Origin: Desulfomonile sp963700305
GTDB lineage: Bacteria; Desulfobacterota; Desulfomonilia; Desulfomonilales; Desulfomonilaceae
Assembly (NCBI GenBank): GCA_963700305.1
Contig: CAVOXB010000019.1
Span: 124,001 to 188,000, forward strand
Direction of reading: 5' to 3'
DNA length: 64,000 nucleotides
This document shows, piece by piece, positions 46,462 through 55,385 of the stretch. Made by a program: the position numbers and the translations under genes. The notes under the pieces are model-generated. The model ran no database searches. It worked only from the letters and a program-made list of their open reading frames with translations, and was not told the DNA's origin. Every line of letters starts with the position of its first letter. Position 1 is the stretch's first letter.

Positions 46462-47217
46462 TGGCGCAAACATTTCTAACGCGCTTGATCAAAGCACTAA
46501 TGGAACCGTTGCTGGCTAGACTTCCCAACAATGAGCTACGGAGTCTGCTTTTCTCCACGACCAAGAATCGCGGAATCGCTGTCCCCGGCTGACGCATTGA
46601 GATTTCTTTTCGAACTGGATGCCGCTCTTTATCCCTTGCAGGGATGGATGTCCGTGGCTTACGGCGGCGGAGCTCATACAAAGCATCGGCATACGAAGTA
46701 TCACGACTTTTTCGTGAACAGGATAAAAATCGACGAGCGAGTTCTAGACATCGGGTGCGGAATAGGAGCACTGTCATATGATGTTGCCCAAAGATCCGGG
46801 GCTTATGTCGAAGGGATTGACCTGAGCCCGGAAAATATCTCCACTGCTCGTGCGAAGTCCTCTCATCCGAATGTGAGTTACGAAAACGGAGACGTGCTCA
46901 AGACCCCCTTGAATGGGCCTTTCGACGCTGTAATTCTCTCGAATGTATTGGAGCACCTTGAGCATAGAGCTCAGTTCCTGCGTCGCGTCATTGAAACTGC
47001 CAAACCGGGTAGGATCCTGTTACGAGTGCCGTTGTTCGAGCGCGACTGGCGAGTGCCTCTGAAGGCTGAACTTGGCATTGATTACCGGCTTGACCCGACT
47101 CATTTCACAGAATACACGCTGGAGAGTTTCGCAGAGGAAATGGAAGAGGCCGCACTGAAAATTACTCACCAGGAAGTTCGCTGGGGAGAGATATGGGCTG
47201 AAGCGGTCCCATGCTGA
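46461..47217 (+). CDS. SAM-dependent methyltransferase, one frame break
   Basis: The ATG at 46461 shares its A with the previous stop. Removing one G at 46587-46588 gives about 251 aa. The SAM motif is RVLDIGCGIGALSYDVA (about residue 93), then VEGIDLSPENISTARA and VILSNVLEHLEH. It is the third methyltransferase of the island; a glycan or lipid target is likely. Confidence 0.75.
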
Positions 47218-47337
47218 TCCTCACATCGTGTACAGTCTAGGATCGGCAGGATGCCGGTCCTGCTGTGCGCTGTTTCGCACCTGGCAGTGACATGGTTCGG
47301 CCTTTGCGAGTGCGAGCGAGAATGAATGGCTGATCCT

Positions 47338-47395
47338 ACCCGGACTTGATCCGGGGCCCGGATTATGGATTCCTGCCTTCGCAGGAATGACGAGG
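47338..47395. repeat. Dispersed palindromic repeat, family C
   Basis: CCCGGACTTGATCCGGGG and ATTCCTGCCTTCGCAGGAAT, the same pair as at 12308-12367. Confidence 0.8.
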
Positions 47396-47435
47396 AAACA
47401 GACATTATTTTCGGCAACTTCTACAAGAGCAGGTT

Positions 47436-48429
47436 ATGGTCTGCATGAGTCATCCAAAGGTAACAGTGCTGATGTCGGTATTCAACGATCAGGGATATCT
47501 GGCTCAGGCTGTTGAAAGTATTTTGAATCAGAGTTTTGGTGATTTTGAGTTCCTTATCATTGATGACGGCTCCACGGAGCCTTTGGAAGCGCTGAATTCC
47601 ATTTCCGACTCTAGGATAGTCGTCCACAGGCAAGAAAACATCGGGCTGACTCGCTCTTTGAATAAAGGAATTAAGCTTGCGGTGGGCGAATTCATAGCGA
47701 GGATGGACGCGGATGATGTAAGCGAGCCTCAACGGCTTGAAGCCCAAATCGCAGAGTTGGAATCCCACCCCCAAGTAGACTTGGTGGGATCGTTCTTCGA
47801 CATTGTTGATTGTGAAGGAAGGCTTATTGAAAGAAAAGAATTGATAACCGATCCGATTTACAGATTATGGCGACTTCAATTCCACAATAATTACGGTCAC
47901 GGGACCGTGATGTTCAGAAAAAGGGCCGTCGCGGACATAGGGATGTACAGACGAAAATCTTCTGTACACTCAAGACTTCGATCTGTGGTCCCGGCTTTCG
48001 CAAAAAGATAACACAAGTGTCATTCCGGAAGTACTGTACATTTACAGACTAATCCAGGATGGCCAACAGGCATCGGTGAAGAATTACGATGCGCAGCTTG
48101 CTACAGCGATAGACATAAGTAATAGGAGCTTAAGGGCATGCAATACCGCGCTCAGTGAGAATGGTTGCGAGGAAGTTCGGGCGCTGTACTGGAAATTCCA
48201 GTTGGAGAGTGTCACCTCGTGTGGAATCGAATCGGTTTTGCCGACTCTTCATGGTTTTTGCAAGCGCTACGGAATAAATGGAGATGAAAAAAGAAGACTG
48301 ATCTCAAAGGTAGAGGCTGACATTTTGGACGAGCTGGAAAGAAATAAAGATATATCGTCTGTCGAAAAGGAAAAGCTGGCTTCAGGCTTTTGTATCAGGC
48401 GAGGACCGGTCAACCATGCCAATAGTTGA
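47436..48429 (+). CDS. Family 2 glycosyltransferase, one frame break
   Basis: Removing one A near 47949 joins two frames into about 330 aa. Typical GT-A start (VTVLMSVFNDQGYLAQAVESIL, FLIIDDGSTE), the DXD motif in ARMDADDVSEPQRL, and the acceptor region YTQDFDLWSRLSQ. The last 110 residues are a helical extension of unknown role. An ATG nine bases later (47445) is an alternative start. Confidence 0.8.
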
Positions 48430-48562
48430 GAAATATGTTGAAGTTACAAAAAATCTCTTTTATCATGAAGAGTTAGGATGTGTGAATTGCAGCGAATTGG
48501 GCTTCAAACAAGAAGGATGCGCCGAGTGGGCGAGATTCACCAGTGAGAAGCCAAATAAATGA
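48416..48562 (+). CDS. Possible 48-aa Cys-containing protein
   Basis: A short ORF that overlaps the end of the glycosyltransferase by 14 bases. It encodes MPIVEKYVEVTKNLFYHEEL followed by a region with three Cys (GCVNCSELGFKQEGCAEW). There is no clear ribosome site. It could also be an out-of-frame remnant of a longer tail. Confidence 0.3.
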   Translation: MPIVEKYVEVTKNLFYHEELGCVNCSELGFKQEGCAEWARFTSEKPNK

Positions 48563-48631
48563 AGCTGACCTGCCGAAATCTGGCAGAACACGGCAGTTTT
48601 CGCTGGAGTCGATGTTCAGGAGAATGAAGCC

Positions 48632-49912
48632 ATGAATGCCCAAAAGTGGTTATATAAGTTAGGCGCTTATCTCACAAAAATGTTTCCCGCCTCTGAAAAC
48701 GGGGAACTAGAAGCCTTGAGAAAAGAAATCATGAGGCTTAGATCAGAATTACAGACTCTCAAGATAAGCGGCACCAGCTCAATTAAGCAAGAAATAGAGA
48801 TCCTTCAGAGCGATCTTCAAGGTGCCAGTGAAAGAGAAATTCTCTTACTGAAACAGGAAATAGATATCCTTAGAAACGAGGTGCTCGACAATATAGCTGC
48901 AATAAATAGACTTGAAATACTCACGCTCAAGGAGCGCATAGATCTGCTGCATGAGTTCGGAAAGGCGCTTCCACCCACTTTCGCAAGAAGAACCAAGGAA
49001 TCGTTCAAACCCGTGGGGTTCAGTTTCGGGATCATCACCAATGGCAAGCGCAATGAAAAGTTGGCTAGCCTGCTGGAAACTATTCGAATGCAAAATATCG
49101 CACCCGATCAGTATGAAATACTCATCGCCGGTTGTGTGGACGAGGCGCCGGATAGCGCGGACGTCATTAAATTTCCCATGGATCAAGCCGCTGCAGACGG
49201 AAGACTGGGTGCAATGAGAAATGTTTTGGCAAAGGCAGCGAGTTTTAACAAATTCGTGTGCCTGGATGACGATTTCTTGCTTCATCCTCATTGGGCGCAG
49301 GCTGTACTCGAAATTGACGGAGATTTTGATCTTGCCACAGGAATAATTTTGAATCCTGACCTTTCCAGGGTACTGCGACTGGGTAAGTCTTATCGAAAAT
49401 TATACCTTCCTACGAGCCTATCATGAGATGTTCGACAAAGGCCAATACATGACCGGAGGCTATGGAATTTACAAAGATTACGTCTTCGTGGACCAAGGTT
49501 GGGATGACCATCTTGGTTTTTATCAGGGAGAAGACGTCTCCTTTTCAAAAGAGGCTATTTAATGCCGGGTACGAACTGAAATTTATACCGAAAGCCATTG
49601 TAATGCACGATGATGATAGATATCGGCAGAAAGGATATGGAGTGATCCGGACCCAGGCGTACGAAGAAGCCAATAATTCATGTCCGACAATACTGAAGAT
49701 GGAAAAACTCTGCCCGCGCACTCTTTCCTGAAGGTAAGACAATTCTGGTACACTGGGATGTGCCCCGATGGGACGATTACTTTTCCCCGGGACAGGCAAC
49801 GTGGACGCGGCGGGGCTCACACCTGAACGGCTGGCGAGCAGTATCGACTTCAGCTTTTGGCACAACAAGGCAGGCAGACACGCCGGCCGCCATGGCGGTT
49901 GCCAAAAATTAA
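48632..49912 (+). CDS. Coiled-coil family 2 glycosyltransferase, three frame breaks
   Basis: Single-base removals in A runs at 49396-49399, 49547-49550 and 49703-49707 keep the frame open to about 425 aa; the exact end is uncertain because the last 40 residues run into a repeat. Residues 20-110 are a coiled coil (for example LEALRKEIMRLRSELQTLK). Then comes a GT-A domain: FSFGIITNGKRNEKLASLLETI, CLDDDFLLHPHW with an acidic metal site, and MTGGYGIYKDYVF plus DQGWDDHLGFYQGEDVSFSK. The coiled coil could order the enzyme into a complex or measure chain length; that is inference. Confidence 0.65.
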
Positions 49913-50001
49913 TGTCCGATTGCGCAAAGAATAATGCGTAGCTGCGGGCCTCCGTGCCCGCCGTGGGTCGGCAGGGACGCCTACCCCTACGAAGTCTTTG
50001 G
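49876..50001. repeat. Dispersed repeat with CCGGCCGCCATGGCGG and GTCGGCAGGGACG segments
   Basis: The segment GGCAGGGACGCC also forms the arms of the inverted repeat at 36205-36362. It runs from the tail of the last glycosyltransferase into the intergenic region. Confidence 0.5.
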
Positions 50002-50169
50002 GATTCGACCATCGGATAAACGTCATAATTTTTGTCAACCCCTATAATCCCATATTTTCCCATTTCGCTGGCATCTCAGGGTCGTTTCCAGCATCATATG
50101 CACCGCTTATTTGGACGCTCAAGCGTGCAGACCGGTAATTCCACCCGGTAGGGCGGCCCTAGGCGAAGA

Positions 50170-50916
50170 CTAATTGGTATCAACTTTAGCTGGGACCGAT
50201 TTTGAAGTCTGACCAGTCTGTTCAAGTCTTACTGCCCAAGGGACCTCCAGTTCCTTTTCTCTCGGGTGATCGGTCTCCATCACCATTTTCCCTCCCCAAA
50301 AAGAACGGCCCGGTTCATTGTTAAGCTTTATGACTACATTAAAAGGCACAACAAGAACCGACTGAATCACTATTCTCTTATCATTGGAAGCAGATGATTG
50401 CGATTCTGGTGAACGAATAATGCGAGCAGTAATTGTCTTGTCGGATGAGTTGGATATTTTCACGGGAAAAGTCACTGTCTCCCGGAAATCGGGTAGTTTT
50501 GCCACAAGACTTTGCGGCGCCACATTTATCTCCCTGATTACGTCTGCCAACAAAGTAAGTTTTGTCTCAGGATTCTTAGGGTCATTGGAGTGGACATAAA
50601 TTGTCTTCAGCTTTCTTCCTGCTGTGAGTCCTGCCGTGTCGAATGCGGCAATTATCTTGCTTTTGGAATTGGGAGCCACTTCGGAACTGCCCTTGACCGC
50701 CTTGGTACACCCGCAGGATGCCTCCAGCTTTTCGATTTTCAGCGGCTGGTCGCCTGTATTAGTAAAAATGAACTCTTCAGTTACAGTATCGCCGTATAGG
50801 ACTCGTCCGTAATCGTGGGTTTCTTTGTCGAAGCTGATGCTTGGCCCATCGGCTGCGCAGAGCGTTGCCGCCGTAAGAAGCAAAGCAGGTAAAACTCCGA
50901 GGATTCTTATTCGCAT
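50170..50916 (-). CDS. Secreted DUF1573 protein
   Basis: A protein of 248 aa from ATG 50916, with AAGGAG at good spacing. It has a signal peptide (RIRILGVLPALLLTAATLCAADG). The DUF1573 motif is present (FDKETHDYGRVLYGDTVTEEFIFTNTGDQPLKIEKLEASCGCT), a beta-sandwich often seen in envelope proteins of deltaproteobacteria and Bacteroidota. The CGC pair is conserved in the family. A second, similar sandwich may fill residues 140-240. Confidence 0.85.
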   Translation of the reverse strand: MRIRILGVLPALLLTAATLCAADGPSISFDKETHDYGRVLYGDTVTEEFIFTNTGDQPLKIEKLEASCGCTKAVKGSSEVAPNSKSKIIAAFDTAGLTAGRKLKTIYVHSNDPKNPETKLTLLADVIREINVAPQSLVAKLPDFRETVTFPVKISNSSDKTITARIIRSPESQSSASNDKRIVIQSVLVVPFNVVIKLNNEPGRSFWGGKMVMETDHPREKELEVPWAVRLEQTGQTSKSVPAKVDTN

Positions 50917-51130
50917 GACGTTTCTTCTCCTTTTCAACACGACCATTGAGTGCTATCATGAGCCTCGGGTGGGCTGAATTTGTTCTGGTCCTCGGCGCAG
51001 GTCATTCAGTTGCAAATTTGTGGCACGCCAAGGCTTGATCATGATTATAGGCATCGCGCGTTTCCATGCAATCATTTTGGGACCGCTCGAGACACCGAGG
51101 TTCAGCGAAACGCTTCCAGCGAGGACTATC

Positions 51131-51595
51131 ATGTCGTTTTCGCCATTAACAGACGAGATGTGTGTATTGTGCGGAGAGCACCCCGCTGCCCTTCCCAAAG
51201 ACAAGGCCACGCTTTGCCCTGAATGCTATGAAAAATCAGAGGCGCTGTTCGACGAGGAAATGCGTAAAGTTGAACTCATTCGCACTATTCGCGGAATCGA
51301 CGTGGAGCTTTACGATATCAAACACCCCAATTCAACAGCCGAGAAGAATCACTGTGGACAGGTCATCATAATGAGAGCCGGCCAAGGATTTGAGGTGAAG
51401 ATCTGCCTGCGCTCAGACGCTGTAGATTGGATGACACGTTTAGCGGATCATGAAATGAGCTTTGAATCTCAGGATACTCGTCTGGACGCACTCATCGGCA
51501 ACGTGATGCTCTTGATAGAGTCATGGGGTGGCGGGCCGCACTACATGGATATCTTGTACGTGGATAAGGTGGTCTCTACTGAAGGAGAAATCTGA
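51131..51595 (+). CDS. Hypothetical protein with an N-terminal zinc-ribbon-like motif, 154 aa
   Basis: The start at ATG 51131 has GAGGA upstream. Residues 10-40 hold two Cys pairs, CVLCGEHPAA and CPECYEK, spaced like a zinc ribbon. The remaining 110 residues are mixed alpha/beta, with one more Cys in ICLRSDAVDW. No family was recognised. It precedes the tatB gene by about 100 bases on the same strand. Confidence 0.6.
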   Translation: MSFSPLTDEMCVLCGEHPAALPKDKATLCPECYEKSEALFDEEMRKVELIRTIRGIDVELYDIKHPNSTAEKNHCGQVIIMRAGQGFEVKICLRSDAVDWMTRLADHEMSFESQDTRLDALIGNVMLLIESWGGGPHYMDILYVDKVVSTEGEI

Positions 51596-51700
51596 AGAAA
51601 GGCCGCTGGTTCACCGCTGATCGACCAAAATCGGGGCATTGTTCAGCCCTGCAAAAAGATGCTTGTGATTGCTTTCTAGGAAAGGCAGAAGAGGCGTTCC

Positions 51701-52120
51701 GTGTTCGGAATCTCAATGTGGGAAGTTGTATTGATTCTTGTGGTTGCGCTCATTGTTCTGGGCCCCCGTCAGCTTACAGAAGTGGCTAAAGCTGCCGGCA
51801 GAGTCTACAGGGAATTACAAAAGATGGCATTTGACGTTCGTAATTCCATAGACCTGGATTCATTAGATGCTTCGCGGCCACCTTCGCCGCCCCGTTATGA
51901 GCCACTCTTGCCGAAGACAGACGCTTCCGTTCCCGAATCGCCGCCGAAAGATATGCCTTCTTCAGACCAACGGACCGGACCGGATTTTTATGCAGAGCTC
52001 TTGGAAAGGTCCAGAGAAGATGAGGAAGCCGAGAAGCCCAAGGAGGAAACGAAAATTCAGGAAGAAGAATCCGTTCCTCCGGAAACCGAAAAGCCCGCTT
52101 CTGAGAAGCTGAAAGCCTGA
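51701..52120 (+). CDS. tatB: Twin-arginine translocase subunit TatB (TatA/B family)
   Basis: A protein of 139 aa from GTG 51701 with AGAGG upstream. It has one N-terminal membrane helix (MFGISMWEVVLILVVALIVLGP), the FGP-like hinge, an amphipathic helix (LTEVAKAAGRVYRELQKM) and a long acidic, Pro-rich tail. The Glu-containing helix start (MWEVVLILVVALIVLGP) favours TatB over TatA. It is separated from tatC by 13 kb, an unusual split of the operon. Confidence 0.8.
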   Translation: MFGISMWEVVLILVVALIVLGPRQLTEVAKAAGRVYRELQKMAFDVRNSIDLDSLDASRPPSPPRYEPLLPKTDASVPESPPKDMPSSDQRTGPDFYAELLERSREDEEAEKPKEETKIQEEESVPPETEKPASEKLKA

Positions 52121-52193
52121 TTGGTGTCTTTGGATTCATTCACCCTGAGCCTGCTTGCGTCAATGGATCTGCACCCGTTTCACAATATCTAGA

Positions 52194-53900
52194 ATGAATT
52201 TAATCCGAAATGTCGTTCTCCTTTTGTCCCCACGCTGGAATCAGACGGTAAACCGTCTCAGGAATTCCAAGAAGGACAGGTTCCGTTTACCTTTCGTGAT
52301 CGGACTGGTCGCTGCGTTGTGGGTGGTTATCTACGTGGTTTTTGTGAAGGCTTTGGCATACTTTACTGCCGAAGAAATGTTCGGGACTATAGCAGCCACG
52401 AAACTGCTTTCCATGATTCTAGTGACGTTCACCTTTGTGCTGATCATCAGCAACGTAATAACAACCTTTTCTGCGTTCTATCTCTCAAACGACCTCGAGC
52501 TGATAATGGCCGGCCCTGCACCCAGTAATTCCCTTTATACGGCCCGTTTCATTGAGACTGTCGGTGATTCTTCCTGGATGGTGCTGGTCTTCGGGTTTCC
52601 CATTTTTATCGCGTACGGAAGAGTGTTTTCGGCTCCCTGGTCTTTTTACGGGCTCAGCCTGATAGCTTTTTCCTGTCTTCTCGTTCTAACGACTTCCGGA
52701 GCGATAATAATTATTCAGTCTCTGGTGCGGACTTTTCCTGTACGCAGGCTGCGCGATCTTTTTGTGTTTGTGGGGATTTTGATTTTCATCGGGATTTACT
52801 TACTGTTTCGAATGATACGACCTGAGGAGTTCCTGAATCCGGAAGGCTTCGCATCAATGATGGATTATCTGTCCATTATGTCCGAGGCTTCATCGCCGCT
52901 CTTGCCGACAACCTGGATCATGCAGATTTTGAAGCCGTACATAACTGGATACGGATTTGAAGACATCAGTTTTTTCCTCGCTCTCCTTGTGCTTGCCGCT
53001 GTGGGAGCATTTCGTCTGGCGGGTCACAATCACGATGCGGTTCATTTCTATGGTTATTCCAAGGCAATGGAATCCAAGGGTGCGCGTCTGAGCAAAAGCC
53101 GGGCGATATCCTTGCTTGACAGACTGCTGGGTCGCGTGCTGGAACGTTCCACCGCTCGACTTGTAATGAAAGAGACACTGTTGATGGCCCGGGATTGGGG
53201 TCGCTTGAGTCAATTGTTGCTGTTGCTGGCCCTGATTCTCGTGTATCTCTATAATTTTAGCGTGTTGCCTTCTCTGGAGTCTCCTGAAGCGACTATGTTC
53301 TTGAAGAACACCATTGCATTCCTCAACATCGGTCTTGCAGGTTTCGTCTTATCCTCGCTGGGAGTGAGGTTTCTTTTTCCGGCAATCACTACAGAAGGCA
53401 GGGCCTTTTGGATTCTCAAAGGGTCTCCAGTTGGGCTGAGACGCATCCTGTGGGTGAAATTCTTCTTTTATCTTGTGCCCATGTTGGTGCTGGGTCTTCT
53501 GCTGGTCATAATGACGAATTGGATTCTGGAGTTGGGGCCGTTCATTTTTGCAGTATCTACTGTGACAATAGCCCTACTGACTGTAGGTATAACATCTTTA
53601 TCCATAGGCATGGGCGTGCTGCACGCGGATCTTAAGGAAGCCGACCCAAACCAGGCTTTTACTGGTTTCGGAGGTTTGCTCACAATGATCTATGCGGCTT
53701 TAGGAGTGGCTGCTGTCGTTCTGCTGGAGGCATATCCGGTATACAGAATAGTTGTAACCCAGTACTTCCAGAGAGGGTTCCGGTTAGCGGACTACACGAT
53801 AATAATTCTCTGTTTTGCCGGAGCAATTGCAGTGGCCCTATTTCTTATTGTTCAACCCCTCAGAATGGGCATGAAACAGATCAACGAACTGGAAATATAA
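52194..53900 (+). CDS. ABC-2 type exporter-like membrane protein
   Basis: A protein of 568 aa from ATG 52194; a TTG 39 bases upstream is an alternative, and neither has a strong ribosome site. There are about twelve membrane helices in two clusters divided by a loop rich in Arg and Ala (residues 270-330). The motif ILVTFTFVLIISNVITTFSAFYLSNDLELIMAGPAP is typical of the putative ABC exporter family that works with a separate ATPase. No ATPase gene lies beside it here. The substrate is unknown. Confidence 0.7.
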   Translation: MNLIRNVVLLLSPRWNQTVNRLRNSKKDRFRLPFVIGLVAALWVVIYVVFVKALAYFTAEEMFGTIAATKLLSMILVTFTFVLIISNVITTFSAFYLSNDLELIMAGPAPSNSLYTARFIETVGDSSWMVLVFGFPIFIAYGRVFSAPWSFYGLSLIAFSCLLVLTTSGAIIIIQSLVRTFPVRRLRDLFVFVGILIFIGIYLLFRMIRPEEFLNPEGFASMMDYLSIMSEASSPLLPTTWIMQILKPYITGYGFEDISFFLALLVLAAVGAFRLAGHNHDAVHFYGYSKAMESKGARLSKSRAISLLDRLLGRVLERSTARLVMKETLLMARDWGRLSQLLLLLALILVYLYNFSVLPSLESPEATMFLKNTIAFLNIGLAGFVLSSLGVRFLFPAITTEGRAFWILKGSPVGLRRILWVKFFFYLVPMLVLGLLLVIMTNWILELGPFIFAVSTVTIALLTVGITSLSIGMGVLHADLKEADPNQAFTGFGGLLTMIYAALGVAAVVLLEAYPVYRIVVTQYFQRGFRLADYTIIILCFAGAIAVALFLIVQPLRMGMKQINELEI

Positions 53901-54004
53901 AACTAATTAGAATATGGGCTGTCCAAGAAGCTCCGGCAATCGGAGTAATCAGTGTTGCCTAACGTGAAATGAAGATTCTTGCAATGGCAATAAGTTCTTG
54001 AGGT

Positions 54005-54660
54005 ATGTGGATGAATGATCAATCAAGGCTGGATGTATTTATTCCATGCGGAACTTTGACCCTCGAAGGAATATTGGAACGTCCCGATAATCACGGAGAC
54101 CTCCCTGCTGCAGTAATCTGCCATCCTCACCCGCTCTACGGCGGGAACATGCATAATAATGTGGTCAGAGCTCTCCGGAAAGCGTTGCTGGAAAAGGGCG
54201 TGATGTGTCTCAGGTTCAATTTCAGAGGCACCGGCAGGAGCTGGGGGACCCACGGTGAAGGAATCGACGAAATCCAGGATGTGCTGGCCGCACTTGATTT
54301 TATCGAGTCACAGGAACGAGTCGATCCCAAGAGAATTATTCTGGCCGGCTATTCGTTCGGATGCTGGGTCGGGCTTCATGCAGCGTACCGCGACACACGT
54401 CCCTCAATGCTGATAGGCATTTCACCGCCACTGGACGTTTCGGATTTCAGTTTTCTCAAAACGAGAAACGCCCCAAATTGCTGGTCGCCGGTGATAATGA
54501 TTTTGTATGCTCGGTGCAAAATTTCCGGAAAATGATGGAGGAGATCCCCGATCCCAAGCATGGCGTCATACTGAACGGAGTGGACCATTTCCACTTCGGC
54601 AAGGAAGACAACCTCGTAAGGGAAGTAACTAAGTTTCTCGATCAGAACCCGATCCCGTAA
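54005..54660 (+). CDS. Alpha/beta hydrolase, one frame break
   Basis: Adding one A at 54458-54461 joins two frames into about 218 aa. It has the compact fold of the CocE/OsmC-neighbour hydrolases: ICHPHPLYGGNMHNNVV, then FNFRGTGRSWG, the nucleophile elbow as GYSFGCWVG with Ser, and late DNDFV plus VDHFHFG for the Asp and His. It likely cleaves a small ester or amide. It stands alone. Confidence 0.8.
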
Positions 54661-54666
54661 TTGCGG

Positions 54667-54882
54667 CTATTCGTGAGGCCTTTCCACTCGAAAGGAAACT
54701 TGTGCCCGTACTCGCCACACGTCTATCTTATCGTTGATCATTCGGATGTCTTGCTCGACCACTCCGATGCGAGTAATTCCCCGAAGGGTCAACTGGGCTT
54801 CGGAGATGATTTGCTTCATCGCGTCTTCCCACCCCAGCTGTGATTCCCCAACCAACTCGATTATCTTTACTACTGACATCAC
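54667..54882 (-). CDS. Dodecin
   Basis: A protein of 71 aa, the normal size. It has the family pattern: VVKIIELVGESQLGWEDAMKQIISEA, then one helix and strands ending in DVWRVRAQVSFRVE. Dodecins form twelve-subunit shells that store riboflavin, FMN or FAD, or CoA. In the flavin-binding types a Trp (here in the LGWEDA loop or in DVW) stacks on the flavin; a Trp is present. Confidence 0.85.
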   Translation of the reverse strand: MMSVVKIIELVGESQLGWEDAMKQIISEAQLTLRGITRIGVVEQDIRMINDKIDVWRVRAQVSFRVERPHE

Positions 54883-54912
54883 GACACCTCCAAGTTTTAC
54901 CGAAAATGAACG

Positions 54913-55230
54913 CTATGCCTTGGCCAACGCCTCAGAAGCTTTGACTTTTACTTCGTGGGCTGTTCTCCGGGAAAGCTCATCTTCTGCGGTCTCAAGATCA
55001 TAATCAGCTTGAAGTCCCATCCAAAACTGAGCAGAAGTCCCAAAGTATCTTGATAGACGCAAGGCAGTATCTGCAGTGACGCCTCTTTTGCCATGAACGA
55101 TTTCATTTATACGTCGCTGGGTTACACCAAGGTCACGGACAAGCTGGTTCTGGCTGATTCCCATGGGACGCATAAATTCCTCAAACAAGACTTCCCCCGG
55201 ATGAATGGGTGCCAATTTCCGGGTTTTCAT
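54913..55230 (-). CDS. higA: HigA-family antitoxin
   Basis: A protein of 105 aa. The opening PIHPGEVLFEEFMRPMGISQNQLVRDLGVTQRRINEIVHGKRGVTADTALRLSRYFGTSAQFWMGLQ is the full HigA helix-turn-helix. It normally pairs with HigB, an mRNA-cleaving toxin encoded just upstream. Here only a HigB tail remains (55227-55295), so this is an orphan antitoxin that may still act as a repressor. Confidence 0.85.
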   Translation of the reverse strand: MKTRKLAPIHPGEVLFEEFMRPMGISQNQLVRDLGVTQRRINEIVHGKRGVTADTALRLSRYFGTSAQFWMGLQADYDLETAEDELSRRTAHEVKVKASEALAKA

Positions 55231-55295
55231 TTCTTGCGTTTTCCTTTGTGGTAATCAACGATTTGCGACCTCATGTCAGTCTGCGTTGCGTATCA
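55227..55295 (-). pseudogene. C-terminal remnant of a HigB toxin gene
   Basis: In the frame just upstream of higA, a short tail ending in QIVDYHKGKRKK reads into a TGA that overlaps the higA start (ATGA). The IVDYH ending is the usual C-terminus of HigB. The rest of the toxin is missing; a stop lies about seven codons before the ATG at 55274. Confidence 0.55.
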
Positions 55296-55322
55296 CCTTT
55301 TGTCAATCTCGCCAATAAGAAA

Positions 55323-55344
55323 AGGGCACGCAAATACGTGCCCT
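55323..55344 (-). terminator. Rho-independent terminator of the PaaK gene
   Basis: AGGGCACG and CGTGCCCT form a perfect 8-base stem around a 6-base loop. On the minus strand it is followed by TTTTCTTATT, a good terminator signature, about 40 bases after the PaaK stop. Confidence 0.8.
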
Positions 55345-55385
55345 GCAAATAAGTCGAGTGAGCATAATGAGACAGAGTCGTTGAG

